Shown: positions 51,170 through 59,268 of the stretch, in pieces
How positions within the stretch are numbered: the first letter of the stretch is position 1
Layout of the letters: the number at the start of each line of letters is the position of its first letter
NCBI GenBank assembly: GCA_009845905.1
Contig: VXYS01000006.1
Coordinates: 266,266-330,265, forward strand
Direction: 5' to 3'
Length of the DNA: 64,000 nt
DNA from: Gammaproteobacteria bacterium
GTDB taxonomy: Bacteria; Pseudomonadota; Gammaproteobacteria; Steroidobacterales; Foliamicaceae
Program-made: the position numbers and the translations under genes
The notes under the pieces: generated by a model
What the model was told of the DNA's origin: nothing
The model's input: only the letters and a program-made list of their open reading frames with translations
The model's database searches: none

Positions 51170-51287
51170 AACCACCGAAGTGGCGCTGCCGCATGGTCCG
51201 AAGAAGTCCCCGCGGCTCCGGCAAATCCCACGGCTATCATGATTGGAGAGAAAGCTGCCGATCTGGTTGCAGCAGTTTGACGCCGGA

Positions 51288-51890
51288 ATGCTGGTCATCA
51301 TCGACAACTACGACAGCTTCACCTACAACCTCGTCCACTACCTCGGCGAGTTGGGAGCGGACTGCGGGGTTTTCCGCAACGACGCCATTTCCGTGGAAGA
51401 GGTTCTCGCACTGGACCCTGACGGCATCGTGCTGTCTCCCGGACCCGGCTATCCGCAAAGCGCGGGCATCTGCCTGGACCTCGTGGAAAAGGCCGCCGAC
51501 ACCGTCCCGCTACTCGGCGTGTGTCTGGGCCATCAGGCGATAGGGCAGGCCTTCGGCGGGTGCATAGTCCGCGCGCCCAGGCTCATGCACGGCAAGCTCA
51601 GCTCGATCCGCCATGACGGGGATGGCCTGTTCCAGGGCCTGCCGCAAGGCTTCGAAGCCACCCGCTACCACTCGCTGGTGGTCGAGCGCGAGTCGTTACC
51701 GGAAACTCTTCAAGTGAACGCGGAAACCGAACATGGCGTCATCATGGGTCTGGCGCATCGGGAGCGCCCCGTCTTCGGCGTCCAGTTTCACCCCGAGAGC
51801 ATCGCCTCCGAGCACGGTCACGCCCTGCTGGCCAACTTCCTCCGCGCCACCGGGCAAAAGCCCTCCGGAATTACCTCTCCGCAGGCTTGA
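51288..51890 (+). CDS. trpG: Anthranilate synthase component II (glutamine amidotransferase)
   Basis: 200-residue class I glutaminase that supplies ammonia to TrpE; it could also serve PabB. The start [15 protein letters not shown] is diagnostic. The oxyanion/nucleophile motif is [17 protein letters not shown] with Cys near residue 77. The His-Glu pair is in GVQFHPES near residue 167. An open-frame extension to TTG 51243 is not conserved-looking. trpE is 7.9 kb upstream and trpD and trpC are not in the window. The 3' end overlaps the convergent NTF2-like gene by 20 bp. Confidence 0.94.
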   Translation: MLVIIDNYDSFTYNLVHYLGELGADCGVFRNDAISVEEVLALDPDGIVLSPGPGYPQSAGICLDLVEKAADTVPLLGVCLGHQAIGQAFGGCIVRAPRLMHGKLSSIRHDGDGLFQGLPQGFEATRYHSLVVERESLPETLQVNAETEHGVIMGLAHRERPVFGVQFHPESIASEHGHALLANFLRATGQKPSGITSPQA

Positions 51891-52362
51891 AGCGCCATTC
51901 GCGCCAGCGCTTGCCGTCGCGGTGCTCCACCACCACCAGCGACTTGACGGCCCGTGTGCCGCCGTCTTCCGTGCGGTAGAAGTCCTCCTCGATCTGCACC
52001 AGCGTGTTGTCGGTCAACCCCCACTTGTAGACGTTGGCCCCAAGCCAGGCGCCCGAGCCCAACAGCCCGCTGAACTGAGCCCGCACCTGCTCGATGCCGC
52101 GCACGATTTCCTCGGCGCCCTGATCGGTGATCTCGTACAAGGTGAAGTCGTCATCCAGGCTGACGATGGAGCTCTCGACGTCATGCGGGTCGAAGTTTTC
52201 CTCCGAGCGGGCGATTATTTCGGCGTAGGGATTGTCCCGCTCGTAGAACTGGCCGTAAAGCCTTTCGTATGCCTCTTCCGCGCTGCCCGGGCTGTCGCCC
52301 ACGAACGCCGCCAACGCGACAACTCCCAGCAGGCCGGCTGCCAGTCCGGTAGTCGTTCTCAA
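51871..52362 (-). CDS. NTF2-like (SnoaL-type) protein A, exported
   Basis: 163-residue protein starting at TTG 52362, 4 bp after the stop of its paralogue B. The N-terminal hydrophobic stretch [19 protein letters not shown] is a signal peptide or anchor but has Phe where protein B has its lipobox Cys. The mature part ([55 protein letters not shown]) is an NTF2/SnoaL-like alpha+beta barrel. It is roughly three-quarters identical to protein B by eye and exactly as long. Function is unknown; a small pocket for a hydrophobic ligand is typical. It overlaps trpG by 20 bp at the 3' end. Confidence 0.78.
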   Translation of the reverse strand: MRTTTGLAAGLLGVVALAAFVGDSPGSAEEAYERLYGQFYERDNPYAEIIARSEENFDPHDVESSIVSLDDDFTLYEITDQGAEEIVRGIEQVRAQFSGLLGSGAWLGANVYKWGLTDNTLVQIEEDFYRTEDGGTRAVKSLVVVEHRDGKRWREWRFKPAER

Positions 52363-52366
52363 GGGG

Positions 52367-52858
52367 TTACCGGTCCTGGGGCTTGAAGCGCCATTCGCGC
52401 CAGCGCCTGCCGTCGCGGTACTCGACCACCACCAGGGACTTGACCGACCGGGTGCCGCCGTCCTCGGTGCTGTAGAAGTCCTCTTCGATCTGCACCAGGG
52501 TATTGTCGGTGAGCCCCCACTTGTAGACATTGGCGCCGAGCCAGGTGCCGGAGCCGAACACGCCGCTCAAGGCCGCCCGCACCTGCTCGATGCCGCGCAC
52601 CATTTCCTCGGCGCCCTCGTCAGTGATCTCGTACATCGTGAAATCGTCATCCAGGCTGAGGATGGCGCCCTCGACGTTCATGTTCTCGAAGTGCTCCTCC
52701 GAGCGGGCGATCACTTCGGCGTAGGAATTGTCGTGCTCATAGAACTGGCCGTAGAGCTTTTCGTAGCCTTCTTGATCCGTGCCGGCCCCGTCGCTTGCGC
52801 AGGCGGCCAGAAAGATCGCACCCAGCAGTGCGGCTGCCTTGTCCGGAATCCTTGTCAT
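52367..52858 (-). CDS. NTF2-like (SnoaL-type) lipoprotein B
   Basis: 163-residue protein with a lipoprotein signal: ALLGAIFLAACASDG, Cys near residue 20 as the lipidation site. The mature region ([55 protein letters not shown]) matches protein A. The Asp after the Cys is not at +2, so outer-membrane sorting is favoured. ATG 52858 overlaps the stop of the upstream NAD(P)-binding gene (ATGA), so the three genes form one minus-strand operon. The role is unknown. Confidence 0.8.
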   Translation of the reverse strand: MTRIPDKAAALLGAIFLAACASDGAGTDQEGYEKLYGQFYEHDNSYAEVIARSEEHFENMNVEGAILSLDDDFTMYEITDEGAEEMVRGIEQVRAALSGVFGSGTWLGANVYKWGLTDNTLVQIEEDFYSTEDGGTRSVKSLVVVEYRDGRRWREWRFKPQDR

Positions 52859-53700
52859 TCCTGTTCTCCCTCCTGTTGTTCCGCTTCCTGCCGGGCTCTT
52901 TGCTCGGCAAGATATTTCTCGATCTCCGCCGCCGGGTCCATGATGGTGTCCGAATACATGCCCAGGGCCATGTTCCAGTAATCCCCGCCGTCCAGGTTGT
53001 CCAGAACGAAGGCGGCGAAGTCCTCGTAGGTGATCACGCGCGCGCCCGGCGTATCGCCGGTGGTGTTGAACTTCATGTCATGGCGTGCCGGTTCCTCCAC
53101 CATGAAGCCGGGCCGCAACAGCATGAAGTCCAGGCCGCTGTTCGCGATCATTTCCTCCATCTTCCACATGTCGTCGTAGAGTTGCCGTGCGAGCCAGCGC
53201 CAGCGTTCGGTCAGGTCCCCCGGCGGCGGCCGGGAGGCGTTCACGTCCATGCGGTGCTCCACACCGGTGGAACTGGCCATGATGAGCCGGGTATTGCCTT
53301 TCTCCTTCATTGCGTCGATGAGGTGCTCGCCCATCACCGTGTAGATGTCGACCGGGCCGATTTCGGCTGCGGGATCCTCGGGGGCGGGCACGCCGATCAT
53401 GGACACCACCACTTCGTGGCCTTCCAGCACCGGGTCGATGGTGTCGCGCTCGTAGATGTCGCCCTTGAACAGCGTCAGGTTCTCGTGTTCGATGCCGAGC
53501 TTGGAGGGCGTGCGGGCGAAACCCTTGATCGTGTGGCCCCGTTGAAGACCCTGGCGAATGATTTCGCGCCCGGACCGGGCCGTGGCGCCGAACAGTGCGA
53601 TGACCGGTTTCTCCCCGTTTCCGGCGGCGCGCAGGCGCCAGGGCGCGGTGCTCAGCACGGTCAGCGCCAGCGTTCCGTTGACAAATGTTCTCCGTTTCAT
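52855..53700 (-). CDS. NAD(P)-binding (NmrA/SDR-atypical) protein with export signal
   Basis: 281 residues. The N-terminus KRRTFVNGTLALTVLS resembles a Tat signal, which would export a folded, cofactor-loaded protein. The Rossmann motif is ALFGATARSGREIIRQGLQ near residue 35, followed by GDIYERDTIDPVLEG and VVVSMIGVP, typical of atypical SDRs related to NmrA and flavin reductases. The C-terminal tail is acidic and Gln-rich (LAEQRARQEAEQQEGEQE). It is the first gene of an operon with two NTF2-like proteins. The catalytic role cannot be assigned. Confidence 0.8.
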   Translation of the reverse strand: MKRRTFVNGTLALTVLSTAPWRLRAAGNGEKPVIALFGATARSGREIIRQGLQRGHTIKGFARTPSKLGIEHENLTLFKGDIYERDTIDPVLEGHEVVVSMIGVPAPEDPAAEIGPVDIYTVMGEHLIDAMKEKGNTRLIMASSTGVEHRMDVNASRPPPGDLTERWRWLARQLYDDMWKMEEMIANSGLDFMLLRPGFMVEEPARHDMKFNTTGDTPGARVITYEDFAAFVLDNLDGGDYWNMALGMYSDTIMDPAAEIEKYLAEQRARQEAEQQEGEQE

Positions 53701-53710
53701 GCATTCCCCC

Positions 53711-53737
53711 TTGAGTTCGGCAATACCACCCTATACT
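53711..53737 (+). promoter_or_regulatory. Possible promoter giving a leaderless transcript
   Basis: TTGAGT (53711-53716) and TATACT (53732-53737) are separated by 15 bases, shorter than the ideal 17. The -10 box ends 6 bases before ATG 53744, so transcription would begin at or just before the start codon. There is no ribosome-binding site before that ATG, which fits. Confidence 0.4.
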
Positions 53738-53743
53738 AGCCGG

Positions 53744-54577
53744 ATGCGTCTGCTGGAGATACGTTTCCGGGGTCCGGCGATAGAGCGTGGCAGGCTGCCG
53801 GTGGCCCACCTTGCGAATTTCCTGGACAGTTGGCGCAAGGTGGTGCAGCGGACCGGGCGGGTCTTGCGCGGCGAGACCAGGAGCGTCCGGCCGGGTCAGC
53901 CGCCTCAGGACCTCAGGTCGGAACTGGAGTTCGAACTGGTCACGTTTGCCGGTGAAGGCGATTCGACCAGCCTGGGGCTGGAGCGCCGCCTGGAGAATAC
54001 GTCCTTCCCGGAAATGGATTTCGGCCTCAACGTACTGCAAAGCGCGATCGGCGGCTTGCGCGAGATCGGGAGCAGCGACCCCGGCGAGGCGTTGCCGAAC
54101 GGAATCGATCCCGGCGTGCTCAGGGCCTGGCGGGATGCCGGCGTGCTGCTGGGTCAGGGTGTCGAGACCATCGAATTCACATTGAACGACAGTTCGGGAG
54201 CCGTACGTTCGGCGCTGAACCCGGAGGCGCTGGAGCGCATCCGCGAGCGCCTGACGCGGCCCAACGTCAATATCCGCAAGATCGAGGGCCGCCTGCTCAT
54301 GGTCGATTTCACCGGCAAGGAGGCCCGATGCCGGATCCATCCCGTTGACGGCGAGCCGATCGAGTGCCTGGTGGACGAGGAGCGCAAGGAAGCGGTACTG
54401 GGCAACATGCTCAAGGATGTGCTCATAACGGGCGAGGTACGTCTGGACCCGGCCACCGGCAAAATCAGCAGCATCACCATTCAGGACATCGAGAGCCCGG
54501 AAATGCCGGAGGAGGGCGCGCCGGAAGAAGCTTCCGAACCCCCGGGACTATTGGACGGCCCCGAGGCGGGCGGCTAG
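53744..54577 (+). CDS. Protein of unknown function
   Basis: 277-residue cytosolic protein I do not recognise. The N-terminus MRLLEIRFRGPAIERGRLPV is followed by a basic stretch and then an alternating helix/strand body with LRSELEFELVTFAGEG and IEFTLNDSSGAVRSALN. Near residue 180 a compact beta-rich part begins (IRKIEGRLLMVDFTGKEARC), which has the feel of a small barrel. The last 35 residues are acidic and Pro-rich (PEEGAPEEASEPPG), probably disordered. The start ATG 53744 is supported by a -10 box immediately upstream; the upstream open frame overlaps the divergent gene. It is convergent with the thioredoxin lipoprotein gene. Confidence 0.72.
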   Translation: MRLLEIRFRGPAIERGRLPVAHLANFLDSWRKVVQRTGRVLRGETRSVRPGQPPQDLRSELEFELVTFAGEGDSTSLGLERRLENTSFPEMDFGLNVLQSAIGGLREIGSSDPGEALPNGIDPGVLRAWRDAGVLLGQGVETIEFTLNDSSGAVRSALNPEALERIRERLTRPNVNIRKIEGRLLMVDFTGKEARCRIHPVDGEPIECLVDEERKEAVLGNMLKDVLITGEVRLDPATGKISSITIQDIESPEMPEEGAPEEASEPPGLLDGPEAGG

Positions 54578-54582
54578 TTTTC

Positions 54583-56160
54583 CTACATACCCGGCGTCGA
54601 GTCGGCGAGGCGTTGCTGCATCGCGGTGCATGCGCCGACGGAATCGTCGCCCGCGTGCTCCGCGCAGATCGCCGCGATGCCGCTGTCCAGGGCGGCCAGC
54701 GACAGGCCGGCATGGTGCTCGTTGCGCCATGCCTGCAGAGCGTCGACCAGCCAGCCGAAGGAGCGCAGGTTGCGGTTTGCCAGCGCGTCGGGCTGCCCGC
54801 GCATCTCCGCCAGGACTTCCTCCGACGCGGCGATGATGGCCCCGGTGTCCTCCGGGGTCCACTCGGTCAGCGCGCGGACGTAATTCGCGCCGTGCTGAAA
54901 GCGCGTGGCCGGACCGCGCGCCTCGCGGTAATAGCGGCCCATCCAGCGCAGTCCTCCGTCCACGTCGCCGGCCTCGAAGCTCAATGAGGCCAGCGGCGAC
55001 ATGAAGTAGTAGGGCTCCTCGGAAATGTCCAGTTCCTTCTCCAGCAGCGCCCGCGCCCGCTCAAGCTCCCCGGCGTCGCGCAGCAGGCTGTAGCTGTAGA
55101 AGATCAGGCTCTGGCGTTCCTGCTGGGTCCCGGCATCGGAATCGGCCTGCTCGGCCGCGGCCACGACGCGCGCGAGCAATTCCGGTGACGGCGGGGCTTC
55201 GGCGTTATCAATGCGCTCCAGTTCCAGTAGCAGTCCAAGCGAGAAGATCGGCGCGGACTTGCTTCCCGTCGGATTGGCAAGCACCGACTCGATCGCCCCG
55301 GCCAAGGCGCCGCGGAGTTCTTCCTGCTGCGCCGGCTCGGTCGCCAGCGTGGCGAAGGCGGCGGAGAGCTTGTCGGAGAACATCATGAGGATGTCGAGGT
55401 CGTGCTCCTCAGCCCCCAGCACGTTCATCAATCCCGCGTAGTGATCGGAGTCCACTTTCGGCTCGGAGGCGCCCAGCGCTTCGGACAGTCGCAGCGCCTG
55501 AACGCGCCGGCTCAACTCGGGGTCGTCTTCGGGAGTCTGCCCGGCAAGGCGGTCGAACAGCGCCAGGTATTGTTCCGGCGCCAGCGTTCGCCGGTCTTCG
55601 TACCAAGAGTGGTAAGCGAGCCGGCGATACTCGGCCGCCGTCAACGCCCGCTCTCCGCTCAGAGCAACTTGCGCCAGTTCGGTCACCGGCGCCAGGCCGG
55701 AAGAGGCGTCGTTCAGCGCTGCCAAGAAGGATTCCGGCGTCAGCGTGCTGGGAAGGCGGGTCATCTGCCGGCCGGCGGAATCGAACACGATGAGCGTCGG
55801 ATAGCCCACCGCGTCGTGCTTCTCGCCCCAGACCTGTGCGCGCTGCGTGTCGCCATCCAGGTAGACGGCCACGAAATCGCGCGTTTTGGCGATGAATTCC
55901 GGCTGCTGGAAAAGAGTGCTCTTCATCAGGTTGCAGGGCGGGCACCAGATTGCGCCCCAATAAAGAAACATCGGTCTGGCCGAACGCTCGGCCTCGGCGA
56001 AGGCCTCTTCCACGGTTCCGTCATACCAGTCGATGGCCAGGTACTGGTCCGCGTCGGCCGTTGATTGGGCCGCGGGCGCTTCGGTGTCCGCCTGGCAGGC
56101 GGCCAGGGTAAGCCCGGTCAAAAGGACGAGCATTGCAGGAAATCTTGAATCAGCACGCAT
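54583..56160 (-). CDS. Thioredoxin-fold lipoprotein with helical repeat region
   Basis: 525 residues. The start ATG 56160 has GGAGG upstream, and a lipobox LTGLTLAACQAD places the lipidated Cys near residue 22. A thioredoxin domain follows, with the redox motif YWGAIWCPPCNLM near residue 70, DFVAVYLDGDTQRAQ and GYPTLIVFDSAGR. The remaining roughly 350 residues are helical and Ala/Glu/Leu-rich, resembling TPR-like repeats (LEKELDISEEPYYFMSPLA, for example). A role in periplasmic disulfide chemistry or envelope quality control is inferred. It is divergent from sdhB with 154 bp between the starts. Confidence 0.8.
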   Translation of the reverse strand: MRADSRFPAMLVLLTGLTLAACQADTEAPAAQSTADADQYLAIDWYDGTVEEAFAEAERSARPMFLYWGAIWCPPCNLMKSTLFQQPEFIAKTRDFVAVYLDGDTQRAQVWGEKHDAVGYPTLIVFDSAGRQMTRLPSTLTPESFLAALNDASSGLAPVTELAQVALSGERALTAAEYRRLAYHSWYEDRRTLAPEQYLALFDRLAGQTPEDDPELSRRVQALRLSEALGASEPKVDSDHYAGLMNVLGAEEHDLDILMMFSDKLSAAFATLATEPAQQEELRGALAGAIESVLANPTGSKSAPIFSLGLLLELERIDNAEAPPSPELLARVVAAAEQADSDAGTQQERQSLIFYSYSLLRDAGELERARALLEKELDISEEPYYFMSPLASLSFEAGDVDGGLRWMGRYYREARGPATRFQHGANYVRALTEWTPEDTGAIIAASEEVLAEMRGQPDALANRNLRSFGWLVDALQAWRNEHHAGLSLAALDSGIAAICAEHAGDDSVGACTAMQQRLADSTPGM

Positions 56161-56314
56161 GGGGGACCTCCGGTAAGGGAACGCGCGGCCAGTTGCCTCG
56201 CTCGCGGCCATTTGAACGAGTGTAGCAGTACGATTCAAGGCATCGGCCGGCGGATTTTGCTAACATTTCCCGATGCCGGCCCTGCCGGCTGTCTCAATCA
56301 CACAGGATCCCCGC

Positions 56315-57112
56315 ATGGCGCAATTCCTGCTGCCCAAGAACTCCCGGGTAAGGCGCGGACAGCATCACCCGCTGCCCGCGGACTCCGAGGCCAACGGCGA
56401 GCGTCGTAGCCGCCGCTTCAAGGTCTACCGCTACGATCCGGATTCGGACGGGAACCCGCGCGTGGACACTTACGACGTGGACATGAACAACTGCGCCCCG
56501 ATGGTGCTGGACGCGCTGATCCACATCAAGGACGAGGTCGATTCCACGCTGACCTTCCGACGCTCCTGCCGCGAGGGCATCTGCGGTTCCTGCGCCATGA
56601 ACATCAATGGAATCAACACTCTGGCGTGCACCCAGGCGGTCAGCGATCTCAAGGGGGACGTGGCGGTCTATCCGCTGCCGCACCTGCCGGTGGTAAAGGA
56701 CCTGGTGCCCGATCTGACTCATTTCTACGCCCAGTACGCATCGGTCGAGCCGTGGCTGAAGACCAAGACTCCGCCGCCGCCGGACCGCGAGCGGCTGCAG
56801 TCGCGCGAGGACCAGGAGAGGATCAACACGCCGGCCGCCTGCATCCTTTGCGCCTGCTGTTCAACCAGCTGCCCCAGCTACTGGTGGAACGGCGACCGTT
56901 ACCTGGGTCCGGCCGCGCTTCTCGCCGCTTACAGGTGGCTGGAGGACAGCCGTGACGAGGCCGCCGGCGAGCGTCTGGACGAGCTCGAAGATCCGTTCAG
57001 GCTGTACCGCTGCCACACGATCATGAATTGCACCGAGGCCTGCCCCAAGGACCTCAACCCGGCCCGGGCCATCGCGGAGACCAAGAAAAGGCTGCTGGAG
57101 CGACGCGCCTGA
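56315..57112 (+). CDS. sdhB: Succinate dehydrogenase iron-sulfur subunit
   Basis: 265-residue electron-transfer subunit of complex II. The [2Fe-2S] ligands lie in [19 protein letters not shown] near residue 87, with the fourth Cys just after. The [4Fe-4S] and [3Fe-4S] ligands are in [17 protein letters not shown] near 182 and [18 protein letters not shown] near 234. ATG 56315 gives a slightly long N-terminus with a basic stretch; an in-frame ATG at 56273 also exists. sdhE follows after 10 bp. The gene is 14.5 kb from sdhCDA, which is unusual. Confidence 0.96.
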   Translation: MAQFLLPKNSRVRRGQHHPLPADSEANGERRSRRFKVYRYDPDSDGNPRVDTYDVDMNNCAPMVLDALIHIKDEVDSTLTFRRSCREGICGSCAMNINGINTLACTQAVSDLKGDVAVYPLPHLPVVKDLVPDLTHFYAQYASVEPWLKTKTPPPPDRERLQSREDQERINTPAACILCACCSTSCPSYWWNGDRYLGPAALLAAYRWLEDSRDEAAGERLDELEDPFRLYRCHTIMNCTEACPKDLNPARAIAETKKRLLERRA

Positions 57113-57122
57113 CGGACCGCTC

Positions 57123-57359
57123 ATGGGAGAGCACACCAGACTGCGATGGCGTTGCCGCCGCGGGCGGCGGGAACTGGACCTGCTTCTTGAGCGCTACCTG
57201 GACGATCGCTACGAGCAGGCGGACGCTGCCGAGCGTGCGGGCTTCGTAGCGTTGCTTGAGCGCAGCGATCCGGAACTGGAGGACCTGCTGACCGGGCGGC
57301 TGGCGCCCGAGTCGCCGCAGCAGGCGCGCGTGATTGAGCGGATTCGCCGCCACGGTTGA
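57123..57359 (+). CDS. sdhE: FAD assembly factor SdhE
   Basis: 78-residue helical protein of the SdhE/YgfY family, which promotes covalent flavin attachment to SdhA. The diagnostic RGRRELDLLLERYLDDRY lies near residue 13, containing the conserved RG-x-x-E-L-D motif. The helical C-terminus (LLERSDPELEDLLTGRLAPE) also matches. It directly follows sdhB, as in other gammaproteobacteria, and its 3' end overlaps the ygfX-like start by 26 bp. Confidence 0.92.
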   Translation: MGEHTRLRWRCRRGRRELDLLLERYLDDRYEQADAAERAGFVALLERSDPELEDLLTGRLAPESPQQARVIERIRRHG

Positions 57360-57780
57360 GATTCGATCGGCCCGGCCGGTCTGGGCCGTACCGGCGCTCG
57401 CAGCCGGTCTTCTGCTTGCCGTTGTCGCGGTGCTGATCGCGGACCTGCCGGCCTGGCTCCGCGTTGTCCTGGCCTTGGGTGCCTGCGCGGGAGCGGTGCT
57501 TGAATGGCGGCGCGCCAGGCGCGCAGCAATCGCACCCGGAATCGAAGCCGTCTGGCTTACGCCCGCGGGCGATTGGCGACTGGTGCTGGATACCGGCGAA
57601 ATGGACAAGGCCGAATTGTTGCGCCGGCGTGGATTCGTCTCGCGACGCCTGATCGGGCTTACGTTGCGGCGCGCCGCTGCCGGGCGACGCCGGGATTCAA
57701 CGGTGCGGGTGTGGCTGACTCCCGCAATGCTCGGCGAACGCGACTGGCGGCTGTTGCAGGTTCGGCTGCGAAATCCATAG
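57334..57780 (+). CDS. ygfX: YgfX-like (CptA) inner-membrane protein
   Basis: 148-residue protein with two N-terminal hydrophobic helices (AVPALAAGLLLAVVAVLIAD and AWLRVVLALGACAGAVLEW). A soluble C-terminal domain follows, with AVWLTPAGDWRLVLDTGE and RVWLTPAMLGERDWRLLQVR. That order and the position directly after sdhE match YgfX, which has been described as acting on cell division proteins in E. coli. The only start covering both helices is TTG 57334, overlapping sdhE by 26 bp; no ATG or GTG is closer. lepB begins 37 bp after its stop. Confidence 0.68.
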   Translation: MSGFAATVEIRSARPVWAVPALAAGLLLAVVAVLIADLPAWLRVVLALGACAGAVLEWRRARRAAIAPGIEAVWLTPAGDWRLVLDTGEMDKAELLRRRGFVSRRLIGLTLRRAAAGRRRDSTVRVWLTPAMLGERDWRLLQVRLRNP

Positions 57781-57817
57781 CGGCACGAGTCCCCTCCACG
57801 GGTAAAATCGCGGGCCT

Positions 57818-58588
57818 ATGGAAATCTGGCTGGTTGGAATTACGGGCCTGGCGCTGGTGCTGTGGGCGGTCGAGCGCTTCATCCTGACGCCGCGGGCCAG
57901 GCGCGCTGCCGGGGAAGGCGGAGATTTGCCGCCCAGAGCGAAGATTTTCGAATACGCCGCGGCTTTTCTCCCCGTGCTCCTGGTGGTGCTGTGCATCCGG
58001 TCTTTCCTGTACGAACCCTATCGCATTCCCTCGGGCTCGATGCAGCCGACCCTTGAAATCGGCGATTTCATCTTCGTCAACAAGTTCGCATACGGACTTC
58101 GTTTGCCGGTCACCAACACCACCGTCGTCGAGTTGGGAACGCCGAAACGCGGAGACGTGGTGGTGTTCAAGCTGCCCTCCGACCCGCGGGCCAATTTCAT
58201 CAAGCGTATGGTGGGTCTGCCGGGCGATGTCATCGAGTATCGGAACAAGCGGCTGCACATCAACGGCGAGCCCATCGAGGTGAGCGAGCCGGTTCCGCTG
58301 AACCCGGCGTCGCCGTATTCGGTGCGCAAGGCCGTGGAGGTTCTGGGTCAGGCCAGCCATGACGTACATTTCATGCCCGGCCGGATCAGCAGGGAAGGCA
58401 GTTTCAGGGTTCCCGCAGGCCATTATTTCGTGATGGGAGACAACCGGGACAACAGCAGGGACAGCCGCTACCCGGGAGTCGGCTATATTCCGGAGGATCG
58501 CCTTGTAGGCCGCGCTGAGCGCATCTGGTTCAATTGGGAGATTGGCAGCATGCCCGAATGGGGCCGTATCGGCGACGCGATTAATTGA
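57818..58588 (+). CDS. lepB: Signal peptidase I
   Basis: 256-residue inner-membrane serine protease that removes Sec and Tat signal peptides. Two N-terminal transmembrane helices (LVGITGLALVLWAVERF and AAAFLPVLLVVLCIRSF) precede the catalytic domain. The catalytic serine is in IPSGSMQPTLEIGDF near residue 73, the lysine in NFIKRMVGLPGDVIEY near 128, and the box E MGDNRDNSRDSRYPG near 205. A TAAAAT box at 57803-57808, 9 bases before the ATG, could be a promoter. The stop overlaps rnc by 4 bp. lepA is not present upstream. Confidence 0.95.
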   Translation: MEIWLVGITGLALVLWAVERFILTPRARRAAGEGGDLPPRAKIFEYAAAFLPVLLVVLCIRSFLYEPYRIPSGSMQPTLEIGDFIFVNKFAYGLRLPVTNTTVVELGTPKRGDVVVFKLPSDPRANFIKRMVGLPGDVIEYRNKRLHINGEPIEVSEPVPLNPASPYSVRKAVEVLGQASHDVHFMPGRISREGSFRVPAGHYFVMGDNRDNSRDSRYPGVGYIPEDRLVGRAERIWFNWEIGSMPEWGRIGDAIN

Positions 58589-59268
58589 CCGGCGGCCGGC
58601 AGCTTTCCCGGTGGGCCGGCCGTACGCTAGGGCATGACTTTGCCCGTCCCGAATTGTTGAAACAGGCGCTGACCCATCCCAGCGCCGACGAATGGAACAA
58701 CCGCCGCCTCGAGTATCTCGGTGATGCCGTCCTGGAACTGGTCGCTTCGGATTACCTCTACAAGCGCCACCGGGAAGCCCTGGAGGGCGGACTGACCCAG
58801 TTGCGCCAGCGCCTGGTGCAGCGGGCCACGCTGGCTTCCGTCGCCAGGGAAATGAACCTTGCAAAACACCTGCGCTACAAGGGCGCGGACCTGGCGCCGG
58901 ACGGACCGGCGCATGAAGCTATGCTGGCGGATGCGCTGGAAGCGGTGTTCGCCGCGGTCTGGCTGGACGGGGGCATCGAGCCGGCGGCGGCCGTGTTCGA
59001 AAAGCTGTTTGCCCAGAGGCTGAAGTCCGTCGCGGACCTGCCGCGCGACGCCAAGAGCGTGCTCCAGGAGTATTTGCAGGGGCGGGGATTCAAACCGCCG
59101 GAATACCGGCTGGCCGGTTCCCGCGAAGATCCCCAGGCGCCGTCCTTCCGTTCCGTGTGCAAGGTGCCGGAACTGTCCCTTAGCGCCGAAGGCGAGGGGC
59201 GAACGATACAGGCGTCGGAAGTCGAGGCGGCGGCGTCCGTGCTGGCCGCCGTCGGCGAGTCGCCATGA
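58585..59268 (+). CDS. rnc: Ribonuclease III
   Basis: 227-residue double-strand-specific endonuclease that processes rRNA and mRNA. The signature NNRRLEYLGDAVLELV with catalytic Glu and Asp is near residue 36, and ADALEAVFAAVWLDGG near 112 supplies the second metal ligands. A C-terminal dsRNA-binding domain begins at DAKSVLQEYLQGRGFKPPEY near 155. It starts with TTG 58585 in the lepB stop (TTGA overlap), a weak start that may lower its yield. The stop overlaps era by 4 bp. Confidence 0.95.
   Translation: MTGGRQLSRWAGRTLGHDFARPELLKQALTHPSADEWNNRRLEYLGDAVLELVASDYLYKRHREALEGGLTQLRQRLVQRATLASVAREMNLAKHLRYKGADLAPDGPAHEAMLADALEAVFAAVWLDGGIEPAAAVFEKLFAQRLKSVADLPRDAKSVLQEYLQGRGFKPPEYRLAGSREDPQAPSFRSVCKVPELSLSAEGEGRTIQASEVEAAASVLAAVGESP

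Larger units (their letters stand above)
51871..52858 (-). repeat. Tandem gene duplication of NTF2-like genes
   Basis: Two directly repeated 492-bp genes (51871-52362 and 52367-52858), each 163 codons and separated by 4 bp, encode closely similar proteins. The strongest identity is in the mature C-terminal two-thirds, while the N-terminal 30 codons have diverged. The short gap and equal length indicate a local duplication. Confidence 0.85.

Noticed and set aside
41786-57359. Phage or integrative element inserted between sdhA and sdhB
   Set aside because: No integrase, transposase, tRNA target, attachment repeats or phage genes are seen; composition is similar to the flanks.
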